A stretch of DNA of 64,000 bases from Bradyrhizobium sp. CB1015 (GCF_025200925.1 NZ_CP104174.1:5022001-5086000), one strand, 5' to 3'; positions 9,174 through 19,318 are shown, counted from the stretch's first letter. Made by a program: numbers and translations. The notes: a model not told the origin generated them from the sequence alone.

Positions 9174-11282
9174 ATGCGCCCCAGCCTGCTCAATCCGCTG
9201 TTTGCTCCCGTGACCAGCCTGCCCGGCGTCGGTCCGAAGCAGGACAAGCTGCTGCAGTACCTGCTCAGCCGCAGCGAGACGCCGCGGCTGGTCGATCTGC
9301 TCCTGCATCTGCCGAGCCAGGTCATCGACCGCCGGGCCCGGCCGAAGATCCGCGACGCCGCCGTTGGAACCATGGTGACGCTGGAGGTCACCGTCGATCG
9401 TCACCGCCCGCCCCCGCCGCGCAATTCGCGCGCGCCGTATCTGGTCTATGCCAGCGACGATACCGGCGACGTGGTGCTGACCTTCTTCCGCGCCAAGCCG
9501 GGCTATGTCGAGAAGCTCTTGCCGGTCGGAGAGAAGCGCTACGTCTCCGGCACGCTGCAGATGTATGACGGCATCCCGCAGATTGTGCATCCCGACCGCG
9601 TGCTCGACGAGGAGGCGATCTCGAAGCTGTCGGGAATCGACCCGGTCTATCCGCTGACGGAAGGCCTCGCGCTCGGCTCGCTCCGTCGCGCGATCGCGCA
9701 GGCGTTGCTGAAGCTTCCCGACTTACCGGAATGGATCAGCCCGGAGGTGCTGCGTCGCTGCCAGTTCCCGCCAATCGCGGAAGCGCTCAATCGCGTGCAC
9801 CAGCCGGTCGAGCTGACCGACATCTTGCCCGACCGGCCGTTCTGGTCGCGCCTCGCCTTCGACGAGCTCTTGGCCGGCCAGCTCGCGCTCGCCCTGATCC
9901 GCGCGCAGCTGCGCCGCCCCGCCGGTGTGCGCAATGCCGGCGACGGGCATCTGCGCAACAAGATCATCGACGCCCTGCCTTACGCGCTGACGCCGTCACA
10001 GCGCAACGCTGCGGCGGCGATCGCCGAAGACCTCAAGCAGCCCGTGCGCATGCTGCGCCTGCTGCAGGGTGACGTTGGCTCCGGCAAGACCGTGGTGGCG
10101 CTGCTCGCGGCCGCAGCGGTCGCCGAAGTCGGCAAGCAGGCCGCGCTGATGGCCCCGACCGAAATCCTGGCGCGCCAGCACATCAAGACCATCGCCCCGC
10201 TCGCCGAGCGCGCTGGCTTGCACGTTGCGATCCTGACGGGCCGCGAAAAGGGCAAGGAGCGGCGCGAGTTGCTGGCACAACTCGAAGCCGGCGAGATCGA
10301 CCTCCTCGTCGGCACCCACGCGCTGATCCAGGATGACGTGATCTTCCATGATCTCGCGCTCGCCATCGTCGACGAGCAGCACCGCTTCGGCGTGCGCGAG
10401 CGCCTTGCGCTCACGTCCAAGGGCGAGGCCGTCGACGTGCTGGTGCTGAGCGCGACGCCGATTCCGCGCACGCTGGTGCTCACCTATTTCGGCGACATGG
10501 ACATCTCCGAGCTGCGCGAAAAGCCGGCCGGCCGCCAGCCGATCGATACCCGCGCCGTGCCGATGAGCCGCATCAGCGAGGTCATGGAAGGCGTCGGCCG
10601 GGCGCTCGAAGCGGGCAAGCTGGTCTATTGGATCTGCCCGCTGGTCGAGGAATCCGAGGCGGAAGGCACCGAGCATCTCACCAACGCGACCCAGCGTTTC
10701 GAGACCCTGCAAAAGCGTTTCGGTGACCGCGTCGGCCTAGTCCATGGCCAGATGAAGGGCACAGAGAAGGACCGCGTCATGGGCCAGTTCGCCGCGCACG
10801 AGATCGGCCTCCTGGTCGCCACCACCGTGGTCGAGGTCGGCGTCGACGTTCCGGCCGCCACCATCATGGTGATCGAGAACGCCGAACGTTTCGGCCTCGC
10901 CCAGCTGCACCAGCTGCGCGGCCGCATTGGACGCGGCTCGGAGGCATCGACCTGCATTCTGCTCTATGGCGAGCCGCTCGGCGAGATGTCGAAGGCGCGG
11001 CTGAAAGTGATCCGCGAGACCACCGACGGCTTCCGTATCGCCGAGGAAGATCTGAAGCTGCGCGGCGAAGGCGACGTGCTGGGCGTGCGCCAGAGCGGCC
11101 TGCCCGGCTACCGCATCGCGCGGGCGGAGGTGCACGGCCAGCTGATCGCCCAGGCGAGAGACGAGGCGCTGCGGATCCTTAAAGAGGATCCGAAGCTCAA
11201 GGGCGAGCGCGGCGAGGCGTTGCGCTGCCTGCTGTATCTGTACGAACGGGACGAGGCCATCCCGCTGATTGGGGCGGGTTAG
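9174..11282 (+). CDS. recG: ATP-dependent DNA helicase RecG
   Basis: 702 residues from ATG 9174. RecG reverses stalled replication forks and processes recombination intermediates. N-terminal wedge region starts LNPLFAPVTSLPGVGPKQDKL; the OB-fold part follows (SDDTGDVVLTFFRAKPGYVEKLL). Motor motifs: LLQGDVGSGKTVVALL (about residue 300), DEQHRFGVRERL, SATPIPRTL, VEVGVDVPAATIMVIENAERFGLAQLHQLRGRIGRG. A longer in-frame ORF begins upstream at 9048 but its first 42 residues translate the palindromic repeat, so 9174 is chosen. Divergent from sdhE-mfd, giving two related SF2 translocases side by side. Confidence 0.96.
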   Translation: MRPSLLNPLFAPVTSLPGVGPKQDKLLQYLLSRSETPRLVDLLLHLPSQVIDRRARPKIRDAAVGTMVTLEVTVDRHRPPPPRNSRAPYLVYASDDTGDVVLTFFRAKPGYVEKLLPVGEKRYVSGTLQMYDGIPQIVHPDRVLDEEAISKLSGIDPVYPLTEGLALGSLRRAIAQALLKLPDLPEWISPEVLRRCQFPPIAEALNRVHQPVELTDILPDRPFWSRLAFDELLAGQLALALIRAQLRRPAGVRNAGDGHLRNKIIDALPYALTPSQRNAAAAIAEDLKQPVRMLRLLQGDVGSGKTVVALLAAAAVAEVGKQAALMAPTEILARQHIKTIAPLAERAGLHVAILTGREKGKERRELLAQLEAGEIDLLVGTHALIQDDVIFHDLALAIVDEQHRFGVRERLALTSKGEAVDVLVLSATPIPRTLVLTYFGDMDISELREKPAGRQPIDTRAVPMSRISEVMEGVGRALEAGKLVYWICPLVEESEAEGTEHLTNATQRFETLQKRFGDRVGLVHGQMKGTEKDRVMGQFAAHEIGLLVATTVVEVGVDVPAATIMVIENAERFGLAQLHQLRGRIGRGSEASTCILLYGEPLGEMSKARLKVIRETTDGFRIAEEDLKLRGEGDVLGVRQSGLPGYRIARAEVHGQLIAQARDEALRILKEDPKLKGERGEALRCLLYLYERDEAIPLIGAG

Positions 11283-11420
11283 ACTTCAACCTCGCAGTCT
11301 TCATCGGATGTATTTTTACCGACTCTAAACGCTGGAGACGCAGTTGCTGGATCGCCCCCTATCGTCGCGCAAAGATTACTCGTAGAAGTACGCGCAACTT
11401 TAGCTCTCGGGACATGCACG

Positions 11421-12155
11421 ATGCGTACTGTCTCACGATGGATGCTCGCCTCGACCGTGGCAGTGATTATCCTCGCGTCTGGCGGACTCTACACGTTCTC
11501 CCTTCATGGAGACCTCGCATCTTGTCTGCGGACGCAAGCCGAAACGGTAGTGGCCGAACAGCACAAGCAGGAACTGTCGAAGTCGATAGGCTCGCTTGAA
11601 CAAGATGTGAGATCGCTGGGGTGGATGAAGCTTCAGCTCAAGGGAGAGATTGGGGATAGCGAGCTACGGCGCGACAGAGTTCGCGACGAGATCGCCGCGT
11701 TAGAAGAAAAGCGGCGGCAAGGCCGGGAAACTCTAGACGCGACGGAGTTCGAGCTTGTTCGAGAGGTAATCGGTGTCGCAGCTGCGACATCCCTGTCAAT
11801 CCGCGACATGCCGCTCAACCTGTCTTACGAAACCAGACGCAAGGGATTCCGACCGCAAACCAAGACGTTGTGGCCCGCCTTCATCGAACAGATTCGGCGC
11901 ACTGCAGGCGGATTTATGACTCCAAAGCAACAGGAACTTGCCGCTGAAGTTGTCCGCAAGTTTGAGCAACAATGCAGTCATCTTCGCGAAACTCAGATTG
12001 ACGTACCTGCATTGATCTATCCCGATAAGGATGATCCGGATTTCGAGCGAAAGCGCAGTGATCTCTTGGAAAAGGAACGCATTCTTTCGGATGCTCTTTC
12101 GCTTGCAATCCTTGGCCTACAAGACTGCCTGCACAACGTCCGTCAGCAATCATGA
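11421..12155 (+). CDS. Orphan membrane-anchored coiled-coil protein
   Basis: 244 residues with one N-terminal membrane segment (STVAVIILASGGLYTFSL, about residues 11-28), then a long charged helical region rich in Glu, Lys and Arg (SLEQDVRSLG... RRDRVRDEIAALEEKRRQG) that should form a coiled coil. The C-terminal half contains RRTAGGFMTPKQQELAAEVVRKF. I do not recognise the family. Base composition is visibly more AT-rich than recG upstream and the genes downstream, so recent acquisition is possible. It ends 70 bases before the convergent EVE-domain gene. Confidence 0.7.
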   Translation: MRTVSRWMLASTVAVIILASGGLYTFSLHGDLASCLRTQAETVVAEQHKQELSKSIGSLEQDVRSLGWMKLQLKGEIGDSELRRDRVRDEIAALEEKRRQGRETLDATEFELVREVIGVAAATSLSIRDMPLNLSYETRRKGFRPQTKTLWPAFIEQIRRTAGGFMTPKQQELAAEVVRKFEQQCSHLRETQIDVPALIYPDKDDPDFERKRSDLLEKERILSDALSLAILGLQDCLHNVRQQS

Positions 12156-12224
12156 GGCGTTCGTTGCGAGTTCGCGCTGCTGCAATATTTACGCATTGCG
12201 GCGCGACCTTCCGTGCAAGCACCG

Positions 12225-12650
12225 TCAAAAAGCCGCCCCCATCGCATCGGCGATGATCTGCATATCTGCATTGGTGATCTCGAACAGGCCGAACCGGAGC
12301 TGATAGCCCCAGGACTTGCCCGCTCGTGCGAAACCAAGCTGACCAAGCAGCGGCTGGATCGGCGCCTCCTGCGCCTCGATCCACTGCACGTCCCGGCGAA
12401 AAGGGCGAAACCCGCCACCCATGTCGGCTTGATAAGGCGTGCCTGCCGTGACGATTCCGATCGCGGTGAAGGCTTGCAGCCTGTCCTTGCCGTGGAATGT
12501 CTCGGTCGGCGAGTAATACGCCACGCGGTCGCCGGACGGGAGGCGGCGCAGCGGCGCCGCCTTGCCGTGGCAGACTTGCATGAAGCCTTCGGCCCGGCCG
12601 ATACGCACGTGCTCGGCCGAGGCGACGGCGATCCAGCTCCGCGGGCTCAT
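12225..12650 (-). CDS. EVE domain-containing protein
   Basis: 141 residues from ATG 12650. The sequence matches the EVE/PUA-like fold: [54 protein letters not shown], and [14 protein letters not shown] domains bind modified bases in DNA or RNA, and are often found with restriction or other nucleic-acid-modification genes; no such partner is seen here. Its ATG overlaps the stop of the VOC gene by 4 bases (12647-12650), so the two are translationally coupled. A longer frame upstream only translates the VOC gene out of frame. Confidence 0.85.
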   Translation of the reverse strand: MSPRSWIAVASAEHVRIGRAEGFMQVCHGKAAPLRRLPSGDRVAYYSPTETFHGKDRLQAFTAIGIVTAGTPYQADMGGGFRPFRRDVQWIEAQEAPIQPLLGQLGFARAGKSWGYQLRFGLFEITNADMQIIADAMGAAF

Positions 12651-13018
12651 GCGGCCTCCGGCGCAAACACGCGCAAGCGGTGACCATCGGGATCGAGCGC
12701 AACGAAGGTCGTGCCGAAGTCCATCCGGGTCGGCGCCTGGGCCATCGCAAGCCCGAGCCTTTTCCAGGCCGCATGTGTTTCCTGCACGGCGGCCGCGTCG
12801 CTGACCGTAAACGCCACCTCGCTGCTGCCGGGCTGTCCCGCGGTCTTCGGTTCGACGGTGGCGCGCGACCACAATCCAAGCATCACGCCGTCGCGCAACG
12901 GCAGCATGGCGAAGGTCGGCGACTGCTCGATGATCGGGATACCCAATAGCTCGTTGTAGAACTTGGCGCTTGCCGCCGGGCTTTCGACCTGGAGCAACAG
13001 GAAGCTGAAGTCTGGCAT
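12647..13018 (-). CDS. VOC family (glyoxalase/bleomycin-resistance fold) protein
   Basis: 123 residues with paired beta-alpha-beta-beta-beta modules: [25 protein letters not shown] at the start and [19 protein letters not shown] at the end. Members are metal-dependent lyases, dioxygenases or antibiotic-sequestering proteins; substrate cannot be told from sequence. First gene of a likely two-gene unit with the EVE gene. Confidence 0.85.
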   Translation of the reverse strand: MPDFSFLLLQVESPAASAKFYNELLGIPIIEQSPTFAMLPLRDGVMLGLWSRATVEPKTAGQPGSSEVAFTVSDAAAVQETHAAWKRLGLAMAQAPTRMDFGTTFVALDPDGHRLRVFAPEAA

Positions 13019-13114
13019 GTAAGGTCTCCTCGTTCGGCGCTCGGTGACATGAGCGCGACGCAGAAACCTATAGCTCGGCCTACTGTCAGTTTATGTCAGT
13101 AGCGTCGACGGTGA

Positions 13115-13804
13115 TCACTGCTCCGGCACGCCCTCCAGAGCGCGCCATTCCTTGAGCAGCGCGGCGCGGCGTCGTGGATAGCGTTTGGCCGTCGCTTTCA
13201 GCGCGGTGATGCGGTCGGTTCGGAAGTGCCGGTAGCCGTCACGAAGCTCGCACCAGGCAACGACGACGCGCACGCGATCGAAAAAGGCCAGAGCGAACGG
13301 CCAGATCGTGCGCCGCGATGGACTGCCCTTGCCGTCGGCATAGGCGATCTGCATCTTGCACTCGGCCCGGATCGCATCGCGGATCGATGCGAGCTCGGTA
13401 TCACCGGCCGCGAGCGCTTCGCCCGGGCCGATCAGCACGCTCGACGCATCGAGGCTGGCGCGCAAGTCATCCGGAAGCACCGCTCCGATTTTGGCGAGTG
13501 CGTTGCGGGCGGCATCGCCGAGTGGCTGATCGGCGCGTTCCGCCACCCATCGTGACCCGAGCACCAGCGCCTCGATCTCCTCCTCGCTGAACATCAGCGG
13601 CGGCAGCATGAAGCCGGGCCGCAGCGCGTAGCCGACACCGGCCTCGCCGTCGATATGCGCGCCTTGCGCCTTCAAGGTCTCGATGTCGCGGTAGAGCGTG
13701 CGGAGCGACACGCCGACCTCGTCCGCGAGCGCGGCGCCCGCGACCGGCCGTCGATGCCGGCGCAGCACCTGAATCAGATCGAGCAATCGTTGCGAGCGGG
13801 ACAT
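13115..13804 (-). CDS. YafY-type transcriptional regulator (HTH + WYL)
   Basis: 229 residues from ATG 13804. The first ~60 residues form a DeoR/HTH_11-type winged helix (RSQRLLDLIQVLRRHRRPVAGAALADEVGVSLRTLYRDIETLKAQGA). The C-terminal part fits a WYL ligand-sensing domain (ECKMQIAYADGKGSPSRRTIWPFALAFF...VVVAWCELRDGYRHFRTDRI). It lies just upstream of the VOC-EVE pair on the same strand, 96 bases away, so it may regulate or be transcribed with them. An upstream in-frame ATG at 13849 is less likely. Confidence 0.85.
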   Translation of the reverse strand: MSRSQRLLDLIQVLRRHRRPVAGAALADEVGVSLRTLYRDIETLKAQGAHIDGEAGVGYALRPGFMLPPLMFSEEEIEALVLGSRWVAERADQPLGDAARNALAKIGAVLPDDLRASLDASSVLIGPGEALAAGDTELASIRDAIRAECKMQIAYADGKGSPSRRTIWPFALAFFDRVRVVVAWCELRDGYRHFRTDRITALKATAKRYPRRRAALLKEWRALEGVPEQ

Positions 13805-13870
13805 AAGCGAGCCTCGGGCGAGGCATACTACCTGATGCTGCCAGGACATGGCAGCATCACAGCGGGCGCC

Positions 13871-14728
13871 CTAGCTCCTCTTCCGCGCGATGCTCGCCGC
13901 GAACGCCTTCATCAACGCAGCGTCCGCCGCCTCCCCGTTCGCGTCCTCGGCGAGGTGCTCGAACCACCTCGCAAAGCCCTCGTAGATCTGGCTTGCCGGA
14001 TGATCCGGGCCCAAGAATCCGGAGATCTCCCGCATCTCGGCGACCCAGCGATAGGCCTTCGGCACCATGTCGGGCAGCGCGACTTCGAGCCGCGCCAAAA
14101 TGGCGGGCTGGCTCAGCGCGAGCTCGTCGCGCAGCGCATCGGCCGCGCCCGCCTTCGTGGCCGCGATCACCATCGCCGAGCCAATGCCGGCAAGACCCTT
14201 GACGATGCCGGCATAGGACATTTTCAACGCCGACGCCGCGCCGACCGGGCCTTCGACGATCCGCACGTCGAGGCCGAGATCCTTCAGCACGGCGAGGTCC
14301 TTGGCATGCTCGCCCGACATGTAGAAGGCCGGGCTCTTGCCACCTCGCTGCGGCGGAAAGCCGATGATGCCGGCATCGACGAACGGCGCCTGGGCCGAGC
14401 CGATGATCTCCTCGATTTTTTGCACGGTATCGACATTGACGGCGTTGCAATCGACCACGATTGGCTTCTTCTCGCGCCTGACGATCAGCGCGGCCAGCCG
14501 TTCGGCCAGCGCGACGGCTTCGCCCGGCGGCACGATCGAGAGGATGATGTCGGCGTCCGCAATCGCGTCATCGTCGGCGCCGACCATGCCGGCGTCCGCA
14601 GCGCGCTTCAGCGTCGCCTCGCTCCGCCCCTTCAAGGACGTCAGCACGCGCGCACCGTTCTCGCTAAGACGGCGGGCGACGGCGCTGCCCATGGCGCCGG
14701 GGGCGAGGATCGCAATGGTTTTGGACAT
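13871..14728 (-). CDS. NAD(P)-dependent oxidoreductase, 6-phosphogluconate dehydrogenase-like
   Basis: 285 residues from ATG 14728. Rossmann fold at the N-terminus (KTIAILAPGAMGSAVARRLSENGARV), then DADIILSIVPPGEAVALAERLA, and the beta-hydroxyacid dehydrogenase-type substrate loop FVDAGIIGFPPQRGG. The C-terminal part, SYAGIVKGLAGIGSAMVIAATKAGAADALRDEL, fits the DUF1932 helical domain of this subfamily, with the conserved Lys (ALKMSYAGIVKG) in place. Substrate unknown. Same strand as the regulator downstream, 66 bases apart. Confidence 0.85.
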   Translation of the reverse strand: MSKTIAILAPGAMGSAVARRLSENGARVLTSLKGRSEATLKRAADAGMVGADDDAIADADIILSIVPPGEAVALAERLAALIVRREKKPIVVDCNAVNVDTVQKIEEIIGSAQAPFVDAGIIGFPPQRGGKSPAFYMSGEHAKDLAVLKDLGLDVRIVEGPVGAASALKMSYAGIVKGLAGIGSAMVIAATKAGAADALRDELALSQPAILARLEVALPDMVPKAYRWVAEMREISGFLGPDHPASQIYEGFARWFEHLAEDANGEAADAALMKAFAASIARKRS

Positions 14729-14830
14729 CGTGCACTCCAGTCGACTTCCGAGCGGCACGCCCGGTCGACCTGAGACTAGCAGAGGAGGAATGCGCGCGCG
14801 TGAACGCGACCATCCCGCGACGGAATGGCC

Positions 14831-15601
14831 CTACTCCGCCTTCGCAGGCTCGGGCCGGAGCGTTGAGGCATTGGCGATGCGCGCGGCATTCGCCATGCCC
14901 GCAAGCGCGGCCGCTTTCTTCGGATCTGGCGCCGAGCCCGGCTGCACCACGCCGGCCGACATGATCAGCGTCGCGGCGTCCTCGGCGGTGAGATCGACCT
15001 CGATGATCTTGCTCTTGGGGACATAGAAGAAGAAGCCGGTGGTCGGGTTCGGCGAGCACGGCAGGAACACCGAGACATGCTCCTCCTGCCCCGGCAGGCT
15101 ACGCGAGATGTCCTCGTTCGGCGATTGCGAGATCAGCACGATCGACCACATGCCCGGCGAAGGAAACTCGACAAGGCCCACTTTCCGGAAGCTCGAGCCC
15201 TTGCCCGAGAACAGCGTCTCGAACACCTGCTTCAGGCCGCGATAGATCGCGCGCACCGCCGGGATCCGGCCGAGGAAGGTCTCGCCGACATCGACCAGCG
15301 TGCGGCCGATCAGATTGGCCGCGAGGAAGCCGACCAGCGTCAGCGTGAAGAATGCGACAATCAGTCCCCAGCCGGGAACGCCGTAAGGGAGGTAGGTTTC
15401 CGGCCGGTAGGCCAGCGGCACGAACGGTCGCACCACGCCGTCGACCCAGGTGACGAACCACCAGACCAGATAGAGGGTGATCGCAATCGGCCCGGTCACC
15501 ACGAGGCCGGTCAAGAAATAATTGCGGAAACGGCCCATCAGGCCGGTATGCGGTTCCGGAACGGGATCAAGAGGCGCAGGCGCGTCGTCGCGGGGGGTCA
15601 T
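14831..15601 (-). CDS. DUF502 family membrane protein
   Basis: 256 residues. Two membrane segments near the N-terminus (YFLTGLVVTGPIAITLYLVWWFVTWV and WGLIVAFFTLTLVGFLAANLIG) with the family hallmarks VTGPIAIT, GRIPAVRAIYRGLKQVFET and VGLVEFPSPGMWSIVLIS. The soluble C-terminal half contains VFLPCSPNPTTGFFFYVPKSKIIEVDLTAEDA. The family is widespread and of unknown role. Sits 84 bases downstream of glmS on the same strand. Confidence 0.9.
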   Translation of the reverse strand: MTPRDDAPAPLDPVPEPHTGLMGRFRNYFLTGLVVTGPIAITLYLVWWFVTWVDGVVRPFVPLAYRPETYLPYGVPGWGLIVAFFTLTLVGFLAANLIGRTLVDVGETFLGRIPAVRAIYRGLKQVFETLFSGKGSSFRKVGLVEFPSPGMWSIVLISQSPNEDISRSLPGQEEHVSVFLPCSPNPTTGFFFYVPKSKIIEVDLTAEDAATLIMSAGVVQPGSAPDPKKAAALAGMANAARIANASTLRPEPAKAE

Positions 15602-15685
15602 TCGGGTTCCAGGTCGGTCGCTACAAACAAGCTAGGGTCTTCTAGCAGGTTTGGGAAGAGAGCGGCCGACCGATATCCCGATTGC

Positions 15686-17512
15686 CTATTCCACGGTCAC
15701 TGATTTCGCAAGATTGCGCGGCTGATCGACATCGGTCCCCATCACGACAGCCGTGTGATAGGCGAGCAGCTGCACGGGGACGGCATAGACCATCGGCGTG
15801 AAGGCCGCCGCCATGTCCGGCATGACGATGGTGACGAGGGACTCGACGGTCGCCTCCTCCGCGCCCTTGGCATCGGTCATTAGGATGATGTTGCCGCCGC
15901 GCGCGGCGACTTCCTGCATGTTGGAGACGGTCTTCTCGAACACGCGGTCGTGGGGTGCGATGACGACGACCGGCATGGTCTCGTCGATCAGCGCGATCGG
16001 CCCGTGCTTGAGCTCGCCGGCGGCATAGCCCTCGGCGTGGATGTAGGAGATCTCCTTCAGCTTCAGCGCGCCTTCGAGCGCCAGCGGGAAGCTGGTGCCG
16101 CGGCCGAGATAGAGCACGTCCCGCGACTTGGCGATGCGGTGCGCGAGCTTCTCGATCTGGAGCTCGCTCGTGAGCGCATCGGCCATCAGGCGCGGGACCT
16201 CGACGAGCCCGTGGACGAGCTTGGTCTCGTCCTCGTCCGACAATTCGCCGCGCGCCTTGCCGGCCGCGATCGCAAGGTTTGCCAGCACCATGAGCTGGCA
16301 CGTGAACGCCTTGGTCGAGGCGACGCCGATCTCGGGTCCGGCCAGCGTCTGCAGCACGGTCTCGCTCTCGCGCGCAATCGTCGAGGTCGGCACGTTGACG
16401 ACCGCGATCGTGTGCACGCCCTCGGCCTTGGCATAGCGCAGCGCCGCCAGCGTGTCGGCGGTCTCGCCGGACTGCGAGATGAAGATGGCGAGATCGCCCT
16501 TGCGCAGGGGCGCCTCGCGGTAGCGGAATTCGGAGGCGACATCGACCTCGACCGGCAGGCGCGCGAAGCGCTCGAACCAGTATTTGGCGACGATCCCGGC
16601 ATAGCTCGCGGTGCCGCAAGCGGTGATGTTGATGCGCTGGATATTCTTGAAATCGAACGGCAGCTTGACCGGCAGCGCGACGCGCTCGGTCGCCATGTCG
16701 ACGTAGCGCGCCAGCGTATGGCCGACCACCTCCGGCTGCTCGTGGATCTCCTTGGCCATGAAGTGACGGTAATTGGCCTTGTCGACCAGCGAGGTCGAGG
16801 CGGCGTGCCTGATCTTGTCGCGCTGGACGGCATGGCCGTCCTTGTCGAAGATCGTGGCGCTCTTGCGGGTCAGCACGACCCAGTCGCCGTCCTCGAGATA
16901 GCTGATCGTGTCGGTGAACGGGCCGAGCGCGATGGCGTCGGAGCCGAGATACATCTCGCCATCGCCGTAGCCGATCGCCAGCGGCGGGCCGTTGCGGGCG
17001 CCGATCATGAGGTCGTTGTCGCCGGCGAAGATGAAGCCGAGCGCGAAGGCGCCGCGCAGGCGCGCCAGCGTCAGCTTGACGGCCTCGACCGGCTTGTTGC
17101 CGCGCACGAGCAGATCGTCGACGAGATGCAGCACGATCTCGGTGTCGGTCTCGGTGTGGAACACCGTGCCCTTCGCCTCGAGCTCCTCGCGCAGCTCGCG
17201 GAAATTCTCGATGATGCCGTTGTGGACCACGGCGACGCGCTCGGTCGCGTGCGGATGAGCGTTGTTGACGGTCGGCTTGCCGTGGGTGGCCCAGCGGGTG
17301 TGACCGATGCCGGTGGTGCCCTTGAGCGGCTCGGCCTCCAGTCGCTTCGCCAGATTCTTCAGCTTGCCCTCGGCGCGGCGGCGCTCCAGGTGCTTGCCTT
17401 CGAGCGTGGCGACGCCCGCGGAATCGTAGCCGCGATATTCGAGCCGTTTGAGCGAATCCACCAATTGCTCTGCAACCGGCTCGCGCCCGAGAATGCCGAC
17501 AATCCCGCACAT
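15686..17512 (-). CDS. glmS: Glutamine--fructose-6-phosphate aminotransferase
   Basis: 608 residues from ATG 17512; the mature enzyme begins at the catalytic Cys of MCGIVGILG. It makes glucosamine-6-phosphate from fructose-6-phosphate and glutamine, the first step to UDP-GlcNAc. N-terminal glutaminase domain includes LEYRGYDSAGVA, GIGHTRWATHGKP and HNGIIENF; two SIS sugar-isomerase domains follow (ITACGTASYAGIVAKYW, SQSGETADTLAALRYAK, KAFTCQLM; LGRGTSFPLALEGALKLKE). Ends ...AKSVTVE as usual. Partner glmU lies 450 bases upstream on the same strand, with a short opposite-strand gene between. Confidence 0.97.
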   Translation of the reverse strand: MCGIVGILGREPVAEQLVDSLKRLEYRGYDSAGVATLEGKHLERRRAEGKLKNLAKRLEAEPLKGTTGIGHTRWATHGKPTVNNAHPHATERVAVVHNGIIENFRELREELEAKGTVFHTETDTEIVLHLVDDLLVRGNKPVEAVKLTLARLRGAFALGFIFAGDNDLMIGARNGPPLAIGYGDGEMYLGSDAIALGPFTDTISYLEDGDWVVLTRKSATIFDKDGHAVQRDKIRHAASTSLVDKANYRHFMAKEIHEQPEVVGHTLARYVDMATERVALPVKLPFDFKNIQRINITACGTASYAGIVAKYWFERFARLPVEVDVASEFRYREAPLRKGDLAIFISQSGETADTLAALRYAKAEGVHTIAVVNVPTSTIARESETVLQTLAGPEIGVASTKAFTCQLMVLANLAIAAGKARGELSDEDETKLVHGLVEVPRLMADALTSELQIEKLAHRIAKSRDVLYLGRGTSFPLALEGALKLKEISYIHAEGYAAGELKHGPIALIDETMPVVVIAPHDRVFEKTVSNMQEVAARGGNIILMTDAKGAEEATVESLVTIVMPDMAAAFTPMVYAVPVQLLAYHTAVVMGTDVDQPRNLAKSVTVE

Positions 17513-17737
17513 GCGGACCACTATCCCCCAAATCGTCGAAAAATCGCCTAAACGACGCGCTCGGTTTTTAGCGAAAATCCCAGGAAACCAGAAACTCAAT
17601 AATTATTGCTGATTGAGACAGCACAGGCCCTCGACCTCTGCTTTCGCCCTGCGTCGAATTGGCCGGCCTTAAACCGCGCAGATTAACCTCTTGTCAACGA
17701 ATTTGGCCAACGATTTCCGTCCAGGAGAGTAAAAGTC

Positions 17738-17956
17738 ATGAAGGGCTCGTCCGACCGCAAAGGTTTGTCGTCGACGTATCTGCGCGCCAGCGAGACCACG
17801 GGCACGCACCTTGCCCATTGGCCGCCGCCGCTGCGCGGCAAAGAGAACAAGCCCCTCTTCATCAAGCATCCCGAAGGCGAACCGGTGAAGCGCGCCAAGC
17901 CGCGCGGCTGGCGCCTGACCCGCGCGATCTTCTCCGAATTCGCCGACGACGAATAG
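17738..17956 (+). CDS. Small basic hypothetical protein
   Basis: 72 residues, MKGSSDRKGLSSTYLRA... ending IFSEFADDE. A good ribosome-binding site (AGGAGAGT) stands 9 bases before the ATG, and third codon positions are GC-rich as in neighbouring genes, so it looks real. No domain recognised; contains a proline-rich HWPPPLRGK stretch. It sits on the plus strand between glmS and glmU and its stop is only 6 bases from the glmU stop (convergent). Confidence 0.65.
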   Translation: MKGSSDRKGLSSTYLRASETTGTHLAHWPPPLRGKENKPLFIKHPEGEPVKRAKPRGWRLTRAIFSEFADDE

Positions 17957-17962
17957 CGCCGC

Positions 17963-19318
17963 TCACGTCTCCGGCTTCTTGCCGCCGGTCTTCATCTCGC
18001 GATAGCGCGCCGCGCCGCCTTCCCGGATGGTCTGCTGGTTGCGCTCCAGCGCCATCGCGTCGTCGGGTACGTCCTTCGTGATCACCGAGCCCGAGCCGAT
18101 ATAGGCGCCCTTGCCGATCGTCACCGGGGCGACCAGCGAGGAGTTGGTGCCGACGAAGGCGCCCTGCCCGATCACCGTCTTGTGCTTCTTGAAGCCGTCG
18201 TAGTTGCACGTGATGGTGCCGGCGCCGATGTTGGAATTGGCGCCGACGGTGGCGTCGCCGATATAGGAGAGATGGTTGACCTTGACGCCGGCCTCCAGCG
18301 TCGCCGCCTTGGTCTCCACGAAATTGCCGATGCGGGCGCCGTCGCCGAGCGAGGTGCCGGGCCGCAATCGCGCATAGGGACCGATCGAGACCTTCTTGCC
18401 GAGCGTGGTCTCGACGATATGCGAGAACGAATGGATCACCGTGCCGTCCGCGATCGACACGCCCGGGCCGATCACGACGAACGGCTCGATCGTGACGTCC
18501 TTGCCGAACACGGTGTCAGTGGACAGATACACCGTCTCCGGCGCGATCAGCGTGACGCCGGCCTCCATCGCCGCCTTGCGCAAGCGCGCCTGCATCACGC
18601 TTTCCGCTTCCGCAAGCTGCGCCTTGGTGTTGATGCCGCGCACTTCGTCCTCGCTGGTCTCGATCACCACGGACTCCCATCCCTGCCTGCGGACGATCTC
18701 GACCGCGTCCGTCAGATAATATTCGCCCTTGGAATTCGCATTGCCGATCTGCCCGAGAATGTCGAGCGCACGGCGGCCGTCGATCGCCATCACGCCGGCA
18801 TTGCACAGGTCGATCTTGCGCTCGTCCGCGCTGGCGTCGGCTTGCTCGCGGATCGCAACCAGGCGGTCGCCCTCGACGATGAAGCGGCCATAGCCGGTCG
18901 GATCGGCGGCGCGAAAGCCGAGCGCGGCAATCGCGGCGCCGCGGGCGAGCGGCGCGCGCAGCCGCGCAAAGGTCTCGGCCGAGATCAGCGGCGTGTCGCC
19001 AAAGGCGATCAGGAGATCATCGACGCCGCGCGCGATGGCCTCGCGCGCCGCCAGCACCGCATGCGCGGTGCCGAGCCGCTCGGCTTGCACGAAGGTCAGC
19101 GCGTCGGGGCGGATGCGCTCGGCTTCATCGGCGACCGCCTGGTGATCGGGGCCGATCACGACGGCGAGCGAGGTGCCGGTTCCCTTGGGTGCGGCGGCGA
19201 GCACGTGGGCGAGCAGACTCTGGTGCGCGACCGGATGCAGCACCTTCGGCAGGCTCGATCGCATGCGCGTGCCTTCGCCGGCGGCGAGCACGATCGTGAG
19301 GCTGGAACGGGCGGTCAT
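17963..19318 (-). CDS. glmU: Bifunctional UDP-GlcNAc pyrophosphorylase / GlcN-1-P acetyltransferase
   Basis: 451 residues from ATG 19318. It converts glucosamine-1-phosphate to UDP-GlcNAc. N-terminal uridyltransferase: [49 protein letters not shown]-terminal left-handed beta-helix acetyltransferase with hexapeptide repeats ([40 protein letters not shown]) including the catalytic His region. An in-frame extension to 19357 exists but MTARSSLT is the usual type of start. Works with glmS next door. Confidence 0.96.
   Translation of the reverse strand: MTARSSLTIVLAAGEGTRMRSSLPKVLHPVAHQSLLAHVLAAAPKGTGTSLAVVIGPDHQAVADEAERIRPDALTFVQAERLGTAHAVLAAREAIARGVDDLLIAFGDTPLISAETFARLRAPLARGAAIAALGFRAADPTGYGRFIVEGDRLVAIREQADASADERKIDLCNAGVMAIDGRRALDILGQIGNANSKGEYYLTDAVEIVRRQGWESVVIETSEDEVRGINTKAQLAEAESVMQARLRKAAMEAGVTLIAPETVYLSTDTVFGKDVTIEPFVVIGPGVSIADGTVIHSFSHIVETTLGKKVSIGPYARLRPGTSLGDGARIGNFVETKAATLEAGVKVNHLSYIGDATVGANSNIGAGTITCNYDGFKKHKTVIGQGAFVGTNSSLVAPVTIGKGAYIGSGSVITKDVPDDAMALERNQQTIREGGAARYREMKTGGKKPET

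Noticed and set aside
15950..17551. A 533-codon plus-strand ORF opposite glmS
   Set aside because: Antisense shadow; glmS has full family motifs.
17513..17737. A glmS ribozyme or riboswitch upstream of glmS
   Set aside because: No match to the known glmS ribozyme is apparent, and it is not expected in alphaproteobacteria.
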